From assembly GCA_963818775.1 (NCBI GenBank), contig CAWFUF010000030.1, forward strand, positions 22,595-86,594: a stretch of DNA of 64,000 nucleotides, read 5' to 3'. Of this stretch, positions 16,544 to 25,871 are shown in pieces. The notes beneath the pieces are model-generated. The model searched no databases. It was not told the origin of the DNA and worked only from the letters and a program-made list of their open reading frames with translations. This DNA is from JAMXLO01 sp963818775 (lineage in GTDB: Bacteria > Pseudomonadota > Alphaproteobacteria > Acetobacterales > Acetobacteraceae). The position numbers and the translations under genes are program-made. Each line of letters starts with the position of its first letter. Positions within the stretch are counted from its first letter, which is position 1.

Positions 16544-17796
16544 GGCAGGCAGCGCGCGAAGTCTTCACCCCTTTCAATGAAGCTCTTGTACCTGCCGTAG
16601 CTCGGCGCCGCCGGCGACAGCAGAACGACGCCCCCACGCGGTGTCATCTCGCACGCTTGCGCCACGGCGTCGCTCATCGAATCCACCAGACGGACACGGG
16701 CACCGCAGCCGAGCCGAGTATGGATCCGCCTACCGCTGGCATCCATGAGAACCACGCCGGGCCGTGGTTCCTTTTGGAGCCGCTCGATCAGCGCATCGTA
16801 ATCGATGCCACGATCATGACCGCCGATGATCACGGTGACCGTCTTGTCGCGATACACGTCCAGTGCGGCCATCGTCGCCTCCGGCGTGGTGGAGATGCTG
16901 TCATCGACATACAATACCCCGTTGACCTGGGCGATCTCCTGCTGGCGATGCGGCAGCGGCGGGAAATCCTCCGCCGCGCGCAGCGCCGAAGCCGCATCCA
17001 CGCCAAGCGATCGCGCCACCGCCAGCGCGCCGGCGAGGTTGGCCAGATTGTGCGGACGCGCGAGGTAACGGTTGCCGACGTGCAGTGCGGCGTTCACGGC
17101 AAACGTGTCATGCCTCAGTTCCCCGAGATCGAGCACTCCCGCCACTGCGGCAAGCGCATCGCGGTTGATCAGCGAACGCCGCGCATGACGCAGCAGATTC
17201 AGCTTGTCGCGTCGGTACGCCGCCACGCTGCCATGCCAGTCCAGATGCTCCTGAAACAGCGAGGTCAGCACTGCGATATCGCATAGTCCGGAGAAATCCG
17301 CCGCCTGGTAACTCGACACCTCGATCACGGCTGCATCGAGCTCGCTGCGCGGCAATTCCGTCACCGGGACGCCGATGTTGCCTGCCGCCACAGCATTCCA
17401 ACCGACGCCGCGCAGTATGTGCGCGATCAGCGCCGTGGTGGTGCTCTTGCCCTTGGTGCCGGTCACACAGATCGTGCAGCACGCCGGCGCTGTGGCGAAC
17501 CACAAATTGAGCAACGACGTGAACCGAACGCCATGCGCCCGCGCTTGCAACACCAGCGGATCGTAAAGGCTGATGCCGGGCGACTTCACCACCACATCGA
17601 TGCCGCTGATCGCCGCGGCGATCGCATCGCGCCCGCTGATCAGCGCCACATCGGCATCACGCGGGCTGTCGGCATCGTCGAGCACGGTGATCGCCAGGCT
17701 TGGATCGTGCTCGCGGAGAAACCGTAACGCCGCCTGCCCCTCGCGGGCGAAGCCCCAGATCGCGATGCGTCGGCCGCGCAGCTCAGCCACACGCAT
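16540..17796 (-). CDS. murD2: MurD2: UDP-MurNAc-L-Ala--L-Glu ligase
   Basis: A 418-residue Mur-ligase. It has the ATP-binding GTKGKSTTTALIAHIL (~110-125), EVSSYQAADFSGL, the HLDWHGSVAAYRRDKLNL region with the carbamylated-Lys neighbourhood, and FPPLPHRQQEI...YVDDSISTTPEAT. It is somewhat shorter than canonical MurD and, decisively, sits next to murL. In Xanthomonas oryzae MurD2 adds L-Glu to UDP-MurNAc-L-Ala, and MurL then inverts it to D-Glu. The start at 17796 (MRVAELRGRR) overlaps the murL stop by 14 nt. Confidence 0.85.
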   Translation of the reverse strand: MRVAELRGRRIAIWGFAREGQAALRFLREHDPSLAITVLDDADSPRDADVALISGRDAIAAAISGIDVVVKSPGISLYDPLVLQARAHGVRFTSLLNLWFATAPACCTICVTGTKGKSTTTALIAHILRGVGWNAVAAGNIGVPVTELPRSELDAAVIEVSSYQAADFSGLCDIAVLTSLFQEHLDWHGSVAAYRRDKLNLLRHARRSLINRDALAAVAGVLDLGELRHDTFAVNAALHVGNRYLARPHNLANLAGALAVARSLGVDAASALRAAEDFPPLPHRQQEIAQVNGVLYVDDSISTTPEATMAALDVYRDKTVTVIIGGHDRGIDYDALIERLQKEPRPGVVLMDASGRRIHTRLGCGARVRLVDSMSDAVAQACEMTPRGGVVLLSPAAPSYGRYKSFIERGEDFARCLP

Positions 17797-19093
17797 CGAG
17801 CATCGCCAGGTATCGCTCGGGAACCAGATGTGGCTCGCGCAACGCGAACAACGTGGCGAAATTCCCGGGCGGCAGACGCGGCGCAAGCGCACGCACCACT
17901 TGGTCATCACGCCAGTCAGCCAGATCGCCGAGATGCGCCATCACCGCGGCACTCTCCTCGACCTCACCGACGCACTCGAACGGTTTGTGTCGCTGTAGCC
18001 CACACAGCTCGGCAAATCCGTCGATCTGCGCCGGATCGTCGAGCATGTCGCGACCGAACGTCGCAATCAGAAGCTGCCGCTCCACGAACGGAGCCAGCGC
18101 CAGAAAAACGAAGCGGCACTTCGGACAATCGCAGCACCAGTTCGTCGCCCGCCGCTCCGCCGACTGACGGAATGCCGCATTGCAACTGCGGAACACGGGG
18201 AAATAAGCCGTATGGCTTGCGAACCGACGCGCGATGGCAATCTCCGACAGCGGCCGCAGAAGGGAGAAGTAGCGCACCCCTTCAACCACATGCCGCTCGA
18301 CGAACCGGCTGAACGCCCGTTCGAATTCGAACGACTTGCTGTACTGATGGTTGATCTCGTGCCCTTCGGCAACAAGGTTGGGCGCGCTGGCCGAGTGCTC
18401 GTTCGACATGACGATCGCATCGAAGCCGCAGATGATCGCACAGGCCAGCACGATCATGCTGAGGATGCCGGTGATCGGCACGTGCCCGTTGAGCGCGCCG
18501 GCCTCGTTCAGTGCGAACAGCACCGGATCGAGCCGGCGTGTCGCGCGGATCGCCGGCAGCCCCGCCTGCGTGATCGTCGCCTCGATCGGTCCCGCGTTGC
18601 CGAGTTCGAACAGTACCAGCGGTTCGTCGGCCTGCTTCAGGCATTCGATGGTAACAATGGAATCCTTGCCGCCGCCCACCGGCACGCAGGCGAGCCGCGG
18701 CAGGCGGAGCCGCACTGCCGATGGCGGCTCAACCGCCTCCACCGCGAAGTTCAGCCTTGCAAGGTCAATGCCGTTCCGCCAGGCAAACTCGCCAAGTCCG
18801 TTTATGTAGAACTCCGTGAAGAAGGCGGCAGTTGCGGCATCCAGCGCGAAGGCCGCGCAGCGGATGCGCTCGGGCGCGAACGCCTTGTAGTAGCTGACGC
18901 CGCACGCCAGCAGCAGCAGACGGAACACCCTGTCGAGTGCTGCGGCTTCGACACCCGACAGCGAGCGGGTTGCGAGCGGCAGCGCGATGCGTTCCTCGAA
19001 CCGCGGGCCTCCATCGAACGTGTAGTGCAGCGAGAGTGTTCCGGTGTCCGGCACGAAGCGATAACTCTCGCAGACGAACTCACGCCGTTGCAT
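17783..19093 (-). CDS. murL: MurL: UDP-MurNAc-L-Ala-L-Glu epimerase
   Basis: A 436-residue protein matching the MurL family, which epimerises the terminal L-Glu of UDP-MurNAc-L-Ala-L-Glu using ATP and Mg. It has a PP-loop-like nucleotide motif CVPVGGGKDS near residue 165, the SNEHSASAPN segment, and a Cys cluster WCCDCPKCRFVFLAL near residue 338. The start at 19093 (MQRREFVCESY) overlaps the end of the DUF4392 gene by 14 nt. Cytosolic. The neighbouring MurD2 supplies its substrate. Confidence 0.87.
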   Translation of the reverse strand: MQRREFVCESYRFVPDTGTLSLHYTFDGGPRFEERIALPLATRSLSGVEAAALDRVFRLLLLACGVSYYKAFAPERIRCAAFALDAATAAFFTEFYINGLGEFAWRNGIDLARLNFAVEAVEPPSAVRLRLPRLACVPVGGGKDSIVTIECLKQADEPLVLFELGNAGPIEATITQAGLPAIRATRRLDPVLFALNEAGALNGHVPITGILSMIVLACAIICGFDAIVMSNEHSASAPNLVAEGHEINHQYSKSFEFERAFSRFVERHVVEGVRYFSLLRPLSEIAIARRFASHTAYFPVFRSCNAAFRQSAERRATNWCCDCPKCRFVFLALAPFVERQLLIATFGRDMLDDPAQIDGFAELCGLQRHKPFECVGEVEESAAVMAHLGDLADWRDDQVVRALAPRLPPGNFATLFALREPHLVPERYLAMLDACG

Positions 19094-19985
19094 AGGCCTC
19101 GGCCACCGCACGGATCGCACCCAGCTTGGCGTGGTGCACCTCGGCTGGCAGGCTATCCACCGTCAACGCGCGCTCCCGGGTCACGCCATCGACCGCCGGC
19201 CCGTCTTCCACCATTGCCCGCAGGATCGCCGCATCGCGCTCCGCATCCAGGCAATCGATGAGCGTCGCGCGCCAGTCGTCGCGGATCACCGCCAGCGCAC
19301 CGATCAGCGCATAGGCACCCCAGTTCGACACGCCGGCAACAACCAGGTGATCCGCCGGCGTGACGCAGGCAATCTTCTCGCCGTGCGCGACGTGCGCGCC
19401 GATTACCGAAGCGGGCACCGATCCCATGCCGATCTCGTTGCCGCCGTCGCCGATCGCGATGCGTTGCCAAGGACCGGCAAGGAACAGTTCGTCGAGTGGC
19501 GTCGTAAAGGCGCTGATGTCCTCGCCGCGCATGTTGCGTGGTGCACCATCGGCACTGCGGCCGCATCGTTCGATGGACACCGCGTGTGTGACGCCAAGCT
19601 GCCGCCATAGCGCGATCGTGTCATCGACGCGGCCACCGAGCGGCACGACATCGAGCGCCGCATCGGTACCGCGCAGCGCGGCCGCGCATGTCGCATGGCA
19701 TGGCGCGTCGGTGACGACGCGGCAGGCGATACCAAGCCGGGTCAGCGCGCCGGCCAGCAACGCGGCGCCGACTGGGCCGTCGGTTTCCGCTGCCGGCGGC
19801 GTCCCCAGTGGCACATAGAAGCCGGTGATGATCGCGACGGACGGTCGGTGCTGGGCCGCGAGTGCGGATGCCGCGCTCCAAAGACCGCCATTCGTCGCAG
19901 CGAACAATCCGTCGATGTTGCGCCCCACCTCCTGATGGATCAGCACCTCGATGCTGGCCACCGCCGCGGCCGGGGATCGCGTCAA
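19080..19985 (-). CDS. DUF4392 protein, C-terminal half of D-glutamate cyclase
   Basis: A 301-residue protein. SIEVLIHQEVGRNIDGLFAA, SVAIITGFYVPLGTPPAAETDGPVGA, the acidic AIGDGGNEIGMG motif near residue 206 and CVTPADHLVVAGVSNWGAYAL mark the DUF4392 domain. In animals this domain is fused behind DUF1445 in D-glutamate cyclase (DGLUCY), which turns D-Glu into 5-oxo-D-proline. Here the two domains are separate adjacent genes with a 4-nt overlap. It probably acts on D-glutamate; direct bacterial evidence for this exact pair is not assumed. Confidence 0.85.
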   Translation of the reverse strand: MTRSPAAAVASIEVLIHQEVGRNIDGLFAATNGGLWSAASALAAQHRPSVAIITGFYVPLGTPPAAETDGPVGAALLAGALTRLGIACRVVTDAPCHATCAAALRGTDAALDVVPLGGRVDDTIALWRQLGVTHAVSIERCGRSADGAPRNMRGEDISAFTTPLDELFLAGPWQRIAIGDGGNEIGMGSVPASVIGAHVAHGEKIACVTPADHLVVAGVSNWGAYALIGALAVIRDDWRATLIDCLDAERDAAILRAMVEDGPAVDGVTRERALTVDSLPAEVHHAKLGAIRAVAEAYATA

Positions 19986-20782
19986 AGTGCCGCCAGCTTC
20001 GTATTGCGCAGATCGGTTATCAACATCGATCCGGGGGCGTGGGTGATGCAGAACTCCGGCTTCACCGCCGCGATCGCCGCCTGCGGCGTCACACCGCAGG
20101 CCCAGAACACCGGCAACTCGTCCGCCCTGATCGGCACCGCGTCGCCATAGTCCGGCTTCGCGATGTCCGTGATCCCGATCAACTCAGGCATCCCCAGATG
20201 AACCGGCGCGCCGTGCACCGAAGGAAATCGCGAGGTGATCTGCACCGCGCGGATCGCGTCCGCCGGCCGCAGCGGCCGCATCGACACCACCAGCGGTCCA
20301 TGGAAAACGCCTGCGGGCACGCACGGAATCGACGTACGGTACATCGGCACGTTGCGGTCGCACGCGATGTGGCGGACTTCGATGCCATCCTCGATCAGCG
20401 CCTCCTCGAACGAGAACGAGCAGCCGATCGCGAAGCTCACGAGGTCATCGCGCCAGACGTCCCTGATGTCAGTCGGTTCCTCCACCAGTTCACCGTATTT
20501 CCACACTCGATAGCGCGGCAGGTCAGTACGGATATCGATCTCGCGTCCGAGCGTGGGGAATGTCGGCTCTCCAGGTTCGGAGACGGCGAGCACCGGACAT
20601 GGCTTCGGATTCGCCTGGGCAAAGCGCAGAAAATCGTTCGCCAATGCGCGTGGCAGGATTACCAGGTTGGCCTGAACGTTGCCCGGGGCCACGCCGGAGG
20701 TCGGACCGGTAAACGTGCCCGAGCGGATCCGCAGGCGCTCCGCGCGACCCAGCGATTGTCCGCGTTGCGACAAGTCGCTCAT
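19982..20782 (-). CDS. DUF1445 (UPF0317) protein, putative D-glutamate cyclase/hydro-lyase half
   Basis: A 266-residue protein with the family signatures GVAPGNVQANLVILP, FAIGCSFSFEEAL, CVPAGVFHGPLVVSMRP and CITHAPGSMLITDL. It is equivalent to the N-terminal half of animal D-glutamate cyclase. The start at 20782 overlaps the ntrX stop by 4 nt and its stop overlaps the DUF4392 start by 4 nt, so it links the nitrogen regulators to the D-glutamate genes in one transcript. Confidence 0.88.
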   Translation of the reverse strand: MSDLSQRGQSLGRAERLRIRSGTFTGPTSGVAPGNVQANLVILPRALANDFLRFAQANPKPCPVLAVSEPGEPTFPTLGREIDIRTDLPRYRVWKYGELVEEPTDIRDVWRDDLVSFAIGCSFSFEEALIEDGIEVRHIACDRNVPMYRTSIPCVPAGVFHGPLVVSMRPLRPADAIRAVQITSRFPSVHGAPVHLGMPELIGITDIAKPDYGDAVPIRADELPVFWACGVTPQAAIAAVKPEFCITHAPGSMLITDLRNTKLAAL

Positions 20783-22176
20783 CCCCCCACCCTTTCGTCT
20801 GAATTGACCCCGAGTTGCTTCAGCTTGCGATGCAGCGCGCTCCGCTCCATGCCAACGAACTGCGCCGTCCGGCTGATGTTGCCGCCAAATCGCAGCAATT
20901 GCGCCTGCAGGTATTGCGTCTCGAACAGATCGCGCGCCTCGCGCAGCGGCAGGCCCATGATGTCCGCCGTCGGATCGATGTTCAGCAGCGCCGGTGCGTT
21001 CGCGCCGATCTCCGGCGGCAGCATCTCGGCACGGATCGGATCGGCCGTACTGCCCGGCGCCATGATCAGCAGCCAGTCCATCAGATTGCGCAACTGGCGC
21101 ACATTGCCCGGCCAGTCGTAGGCCTGCAGCGCCGCGAGCGTGTCGGCCGACAGCTCGCGACACTGCATGCCGGCATTTTCAGCAGAGCGGGTGATGAAGA
21201 GCTGGGCCAACGCCGGCACGTCCTCGCGGCGGTCCTTCAGCGCCGGCACGCGAAGCGGCACCACCGCCAGCCGATAGTAGAGGTCCTCGCGAAACCGCCC
21301 GGTCGCGATCTCGGTCTGCAGGTCCTTGTTGGTGGTGGACAGCACCCGCACGTCCACCTTTACCCGCGCCGAACCGCCGAGACGTTCGAAGGTCGAGTCC
21401 TGTAGTGCACGGACGATCTTGCCTTGCGTCTCCAGCGGCATGTCGGAGACTTCATCCAGCAGCAGCGTGCCACCATGCGCGCGCTCGAGCACGCCGGCGC
21501 GACGCGGCTGCATGATCGGATCGGCACCCGCTTCCAGGCCGAACAGCTCCTCCTCGAAGCGGCTTGGCGCGAGTGTGGCACAGTTCAGCACCACGAACGG
21601 CCCATCGAAGCGGCGCGAGCGCGCATGCACCATGCGTGCCACGACCTCCTTGCCGCTGCCGGCCGGCCCCTGGATCAGCACACGCGAACCGGTCGGCGCC
21701 ACGCGCTCGACACCGGCGCGCAGCCCACCGATCACCGCGCTGTCGCCGGTCAGGCTGGTCTCGGGTCCGGCGCGCAAACGCAGTTCGGCGTTCTCGCGCG
21801 CCAGCGCCGCTGCCTCCAGCGCGCGGCGCACCACCAGCAGCAGACGATCGGACTTGAACGGTTTCTCGATGAAGTCGTAGGCGCCCTGCTGGATCGCCTG
21901 CACCGCCATCTCGATGTTGCCATGGCCGGAGATCATCGCCACCGGTACCTGCGGCTCCTCGCTGCGAAATGCTTCCAGCAGTCCGAGGCCGTCGATGCGC
22001 GAGCCTTGCAGCCACACGTCCAGGATCACCAGCGACGGACGCCTCATGCGGAATGAGGCCACCGCCGCATCGGCATCGCCAGCACCTCGCGTCTCATAGC
22101 CTTCGTCGCGCAGGATACCGTCGATCAGCAGACGGATGTCAGGTTCGTCATCGACAATCAGGATGTCATACGCCAT
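20779..22176 (-). CDS. ntrX: NtrX nitrogen response regulator
   Basis: A 465-residue NtrC-family regulator. The receiver domain (~1-120) has the phospho-Asp in LVILDVWLQG and Lys in DFIEKPFKS. The AAA+ domain has Walker A GPAGSGKE and Walker B GGTLLLDEVSDMP. The C-terminal Fis-type HTH is at NISRTAQFVGMERSALHRKLKQLG. The sigma54-contact loop GAFTGA is replaced by a diverged LEAGADPIMQPRR, as in other NtrX proteins, so it may not work as a classical sigma54 activator. It overlaps ntrY by 11 nt. Confidence 0.93.
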   Translation of the reverse strand: MAYDILIVDDEPDIRLLIDGILRDEGYETRGAGDADAAVASFRMRRPSLVILDVWLQGSRIDGLGLLEAFRSEEPQVPVAMISGHGNIEMAVQAIQQGAYDFIEKPFKSDRLLLVVRRALEAAALARENAELRLRAGPETSLTGDSAVIGGLRAGVERVAPTGSRVLIQGPAGSGKEVVARMVHARSRRFDGPFVVLNCATLAPSRFEEELFGLEAGADPIMQPRRAGVLERAHGGTLLLDEVSDMPLETQGKIVRALQDSTFERLGGSARVKVDVRVLSTTNKDLQTEIATGRFREDLYYRLAVVPLRVPALKDRREDVPALAQLFITRSAENAGMQCRELSADTLAALQAYDWPGNVRQLRNLMDWLLIMAPGSTADPIRAEMLPPEIGANAPALLNIDPTADIMGLPLREARDLFETQYLQAQLLRFGGNISRTAQFVGMERSALHRKLKQLGVNSDERVGG

Positions 22177-24409
22177 CCGACACCTTCACGGGCAGCACCA
22201 GCGCAGCAACTGCGCCGGGACCATCGGGCCTGTCGTCCAGCGTCAACCGTCCGTGGTGGTCTTCCATGATCTTCTTGACGATGGCGAGACCCAATCCAGT
22301 GCCCTTTGGCTTGTGCGTTACATAGGGTTCAGTCAACCGCGCACGATCGTTCTGTGGCAAGCCAACGCCGTCATCGGTCACGATGATGCGAACGTCGTCG
22401 TCGTCCGACTCGACACAGAGGCCAATTGTACCAGCCGAATCGCGCATCGCCACCGCATCGGCGGCGTTCTGTAGCAGGTTGGTCAGTGCCTGGCCGAGCA
22501 GCCTCCTGTCGCATGGCGCCACTGGTCCCCGTTCCGGGATCTCGCTGCACCAGGTGATCTGCGGCCGCGCGGTCCTCTGGAGCACCAGTGCCTCGCGTGC
22601 GATTCGGCCGACATCTTCCGGTTTTATCATCGGCTGCGGCATGCGTGCGAAGCTGGAGAACTCATCGACCATGCGACCGATGTCGCCTACGTGACGGATG
22701 ATGGTATCGGCACACTGCCTGAACGTGTCGGGATCTGTGGTTATTTCCCGGGCGAACCGCCGCTTCAGCCGTTCCGCGGCGAGCTGGATCGGCGTGAGAG
22801 GATTCTTCATCTCGTGCGCGATGCGGCGCGCGACATCCGCCCAGGCGGCCTTGCGCTGCGCCGCCTGCAGTTCGGTGATGTCGTCGAACGTCACGACGAA
22901 ACCATCGGTGCGCCCGCCGGACAGATCGGCGCCGATCCGTACCAGCAGCGTCCGCCGTCCGGACGGTGGGCCAATCTGGATCTCGGCCGTACGCGCGCGT
23001 TCGGGCGACGCCGCGGCCTCATGCAGCAGGTCGGCGAACTCCGGCACCACATCGGCCAGCTCACGGCCGAGCGCCGAGAGCAGATCAAGACCGAGCAGGT
23101 CGTCCGCGGCACGATTCGGCAGCTCGATGCGGCCCGACGCGTCAAGCCCGATCACGCCGGCAGAGACACCCGACAACACCGTCTCAGTGAAGCGCCGGCG
23201 TTCGTCGATCTGGCTGTAGGCGTCCATCAGTTCGCGACGCTGCGCGGCAAGCTGGCCGGTCATGCGATTGAACGCGCGCGACAGCCCGGCGAGTTCGTCC
23301 CCTGTCGGGGCCTCCGTCACGCGCACATTCAGGTCACCGCCGCGGACACGTTCCGCTGCAAGGATCAGCCGCCCGATCGGCCGCGCGATCTGGTTCGCCA
23401 GCACCAGACCGATCAGTACCGCCGCCAGCAGCACGAGCAGTGCGACAATCGCGAAGATCCAGGCGAATGCGATCTGTAGCCACGAACGGTTCTGGTCGAG
23501 CCGCTGATACTCCGACACCGCCTGCTCGGTGCGTGTCATGTGCTCGAGGATCGCCGGATCGACCGGCCGGCCGATCATCAGCATAAGCGGCGGCGTCGAA
23601 TCGAGCTTCACCACAGCCTGCACGCGCGTGCCGTCGCCTGCCGCGAGCACCACGACATCGCCGCCTTGCGCCTGCGTGGTGACGGCCTGGGATGGCAGCT
23701 CGACGCCCATGCCGGCGAACAACCCGGCGGCGGCAAGCACCTGCTTGGTGAGCGGATCGTAGACCACCGCCTCGGTCAGACCGCGCAGCGTTGTCTGGGT
23801 ACCCAGCACCTCGACGAACACAGATGGATCGGCCATGAGGTATTGACCGGCGCGCGTAAGGTCGTTGGCCATCTCCAGAGCAACCGAGCGGATATTGTCG
23901 CGGTGCTCCTCGAGATAGCCGCGCGAGACCTGCAGTGATTCGGTGACCGCCTGACGTACCGGGTCGTTGAACCAGGCCTGAATGCCGTAGTGGAAGAACG
24001 CAACGGCAAAGCACGCCACAACGATCGCTGGCGCCACCGCGACGCCGCCGAACAGCAGCACAAGCCGCACGTGCAGTCGGGACCCAGCGGACCCACGGCG
24101 GCGCTCGACCCAGACGCGCGTCAGGCGCCCGGCCAAAACCGCGACGAGCAGCAGCACTGCGGAGATGTTCGCCAGGACCAGGCCGACGCCTACGCCGGGT
24201 TGCACGCCAAATGGTGTGCCGCGTGTAAGCACAATGAAGGTTGCGAGACTGATCGCGAACGCGAGCGTGGCGAGCACCAGAGTCGCCACCTTGCCAAGCA
24301 GGATGTTGGCGATCCTGCCCAGTACCGAGCTCGCGCGAGACAATTCTGCCGGCGGCGGCTCGATCGGCGGTTCGGGCCTCAATGACCCAGGTGGCGGAGC
24401 AACATTCAC
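22166..24409 (-). CDS. ntrY: NtrY membrane sensor histidine kinase
   Basis: A 747-residue inner-membrane kinase. The N-terminal transmembrane segments are at ~35-110 and ~290-315 with a periplasmic region between. HAMP (~317-370), a PAS-like domain (FTETVLSGVSAGVIGLDASG) and HisKA with ARRIAHEMKNPLTPIQLAAE follow. HATPase motifs are FSSFARMPQP, LLQNAADA, VTDDGVGLP and GTGLGLAIVKK. Partner of NtrX. It overlaps ntrC by 4 nt. Confidence 0.94.
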   Translation of the reverse strand: MNVAPPPGSLRPEPPIEPPPAELSRASSVLGRIANILLGKVATLVLATLAFAISLATFIVLTRGTPFGVQPGVGVGLVLANISAVLLLVAVLAGRLTRVWVERRRGSAGSRLHVRLVLLFGGVAVAPAIVVACFAVAFFHYGIQAWFNDPVRQAVTESLQVSRGYLEEHRDNIRSVALEMANDLTRAGQYLMADPSVFVEVLGTQTTLRGLTEAVVYDPLTKQVLAAAGLFAGMGVELPSQAVTTQAQGGDVVVLAAGDGTRVQAVVKLDSTPPLMLMIGRPVDPAILEHMTRTEQAVSEYQRLDQNRSWLQIAFAWIFAIVALLVLLAAVLIGLVLANQIARPIGRLILAAERVRGGDLNVRVTEAPTGDELAGLSRAFNRMTGQLAAQRRELMDAYSQIDERRRFTETVLSGVSAGVIGLDASGRIELPNRAADDLLGLDLLSALGRELADVVPEFADLLHEAAASPERARTAEIQIGPPSGRRTLLVRIGADLSGGRTDGFVVTFDDITELQAAQRKAAWADVARRIAHEMKNPLTPIQLAAERLKRRFAREITTDPDTFRQCADTIIRHVGDIGRMVDEFSSFARMPQPMIKPEDVGRIAREALVLQRTARPQITWCSEIPERGPVAPCDRRLLGQALTNLLQNAADAVAMRDSAGTIGLCVESDDDDVRIIVTDDGVGLPQNDRARLTEPYVTHKPKGTGLGLAIVKKIMEDHHGRLTLDDRPDGPGAVAALVLPVKVSDGV

Positions 24410-25857
24410 ATCAGCCCTCGCACCACCGGAATGTCGAGGTCGCGGATCTTCTTGCGCAGCGTATTGCGGTTGAGTCCCAGCATTGCCGCAGCCTTGATCT
24501 GATTGCCGCGAGTTGCCGCCAGCGTCAGTCGGATCAGCGGCCGCTCGACCTCGGCAATCACCCGGTCGTAGATGTCGGACGGCGCCACGCCACCATCGTG
24601 ATGCGCGGCAAGGAAGTCGCGAATATGGCGCTCCACCGCGCGCACCAGAGGTTCCGGACCGGCCGCGACCGGCGCTTCGGACGGCACCGGCGCGGTCTCC
24701 ACCAGTTCAGCGGAAATCTGGTCCGCACCGATCATCTCGTGCGGGCAGAGCGCGGCCAGTCGCCGCATCAGGTTCTCCAGTTCGCGCACATTGCCCGGCC
24801 AGGAGTAGCGCTTGAGCTGATCGACGGCGCTCTGATCGAGCGTCTTGGCCGGCAGCCCGTCATCCTGTGCCCGCTCGAGGAAGTGGCGCGCGAGCAGCGG
24901 AATATCCTCGACGCGTTCGCGCAGCGGCGGCAGCCGGATCGGCACGACATTCAGGCGATAGAACAGGTCCTCGCGGAACTGCCCCTGGCGGATCGCATTG
25001 CGCAGGTCACGATGGGTGGCGGCGATGATGCGCACGTTCGCCTTGATCGGCTGGCGTCCACCGACCGAGGTGAACTCGCCTTCCTGGAGCACGCGCAGCA
25101 GACGCGTTTGCGCCTCGGGCGGCATGTCGCCGATTTCATCGAGGAACAGCGTGCCGCCATTGGCCTGCTCAAAGCGGCCCTGGTTGCGATTGGTCGCACC
25201 GGTGAAGGCACCCCGCTCATGGCCGAACAGCTCGCTCTCGATCAGCTCGCGCGGGATCGCCGCCATATTGATGGCAACGAACGGGCCGGCTCGGCGTTTC
25301 CCGTAGTCGTGCAGCGCGCGTGCGACCAGCTCCTTGCCGGTGCCTGACTCGCCGTTGATCATCACCGTCAGATCGGCGGTGGTGAGCCGTGCAATGGTCC
25401 GATAAATCTCCTGCATCGCAGGGCTGCGACCAATGAGCGGCAGCCGCTCATCGGCGTCGCGCGGTTCGGGCGCCCGGGCGCTCACCTGTGCCGGAACGGC
25501 AAGGGCGCGGCCGACCACCGACAGCAATTCCTGCAAATCGAACGGCTTTGGAAGATACTCGAAGGCACCGCGCTGGGTCGCCTTCACTGCTGTCATCAGT
25601 GTGGACTGCGCGCTCATGACCACCACGCGCAGATCAGGGCGGATCTTGCGGATGCGAGGAATGAGGTCGAGTCCGTTCTCGTCTGGCATGACGACATCTG
25701 TAATGACGAGATCGCCCTCGCCATCCTCCACCCAGCGCCAGAGCGTCGCCGCATTCCCCGTGCTGCGGACCTGATAGCCCGAGCGCCCCAATGCCTGGGT
25801 CAACACGGTGCGGATGGAACGATCGTCGTCCGCGACCAGGACGGTTGGTGGGGTCAT
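24406..25857 (-). CDS. ntrC: NtrC nitrogen regulator
   Basis: A 483-residue sigma54-dependent activator. Receiver Asp is in LVITDVVMPDENGLD and Lys in EYLPKPFDLQELL. AAA+ motifs are NGESGTGKELVARALH, the intact GAFTGA loop (RGAFTGATNRNQG), FLDEIGDMP and the Fis-type HTH GNQIKAAAMLGLNRNTLRKKIRDL. The ATG at 25857 is chosen over an in-frame TTG at 25875 because GGAG lies seven bases upstream of it. Activates nitrogen-assimilation promoters. Confidence 0.95.
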   Translation of the reverse strand: MTPPTVLVADDDRSIRTVLTQALGRSGYQVRSTGNAATLWRWVEDGEGDLVITDVVMPDENGLDLIPRIRKIRPDLRVVVMSAQSTLMTAVKATQRGAFEYLPKPFDLQELLSVVGRALAVPAQVSARAPEPRDADERLPLIGRSPAMQEIYRTIARLTTADLTVMINGESGTGKELVARALHDYGKRRAGPFVAINMAAIPRELIESELFGHERGAFTGATNRNQGRFEQANGGTLFLDEIGDMPPEAQTRLLRVLQEGEFTSVGGRQPIKANVRIIAATHRDLRNAIRQGQFREDLFYRLNVVPIRLPPLRERVEDIPLLARHFLERAQDDGLPAKTLDQSAVDQLKRYSWPGNVRELENLMRRLAALCPHEMIGADQISAELVETAPVPSEAPVAAGPEPLVRAVERHIRDFLAAHHDGGVAPSDIYDRVIAEVERPLIRLTLAATRGNQIKAAAMLGLNRNTLRKKIRDLDIPVVRGLM

Positions 25858-25871
25858 CGCAACTCCAGAGA

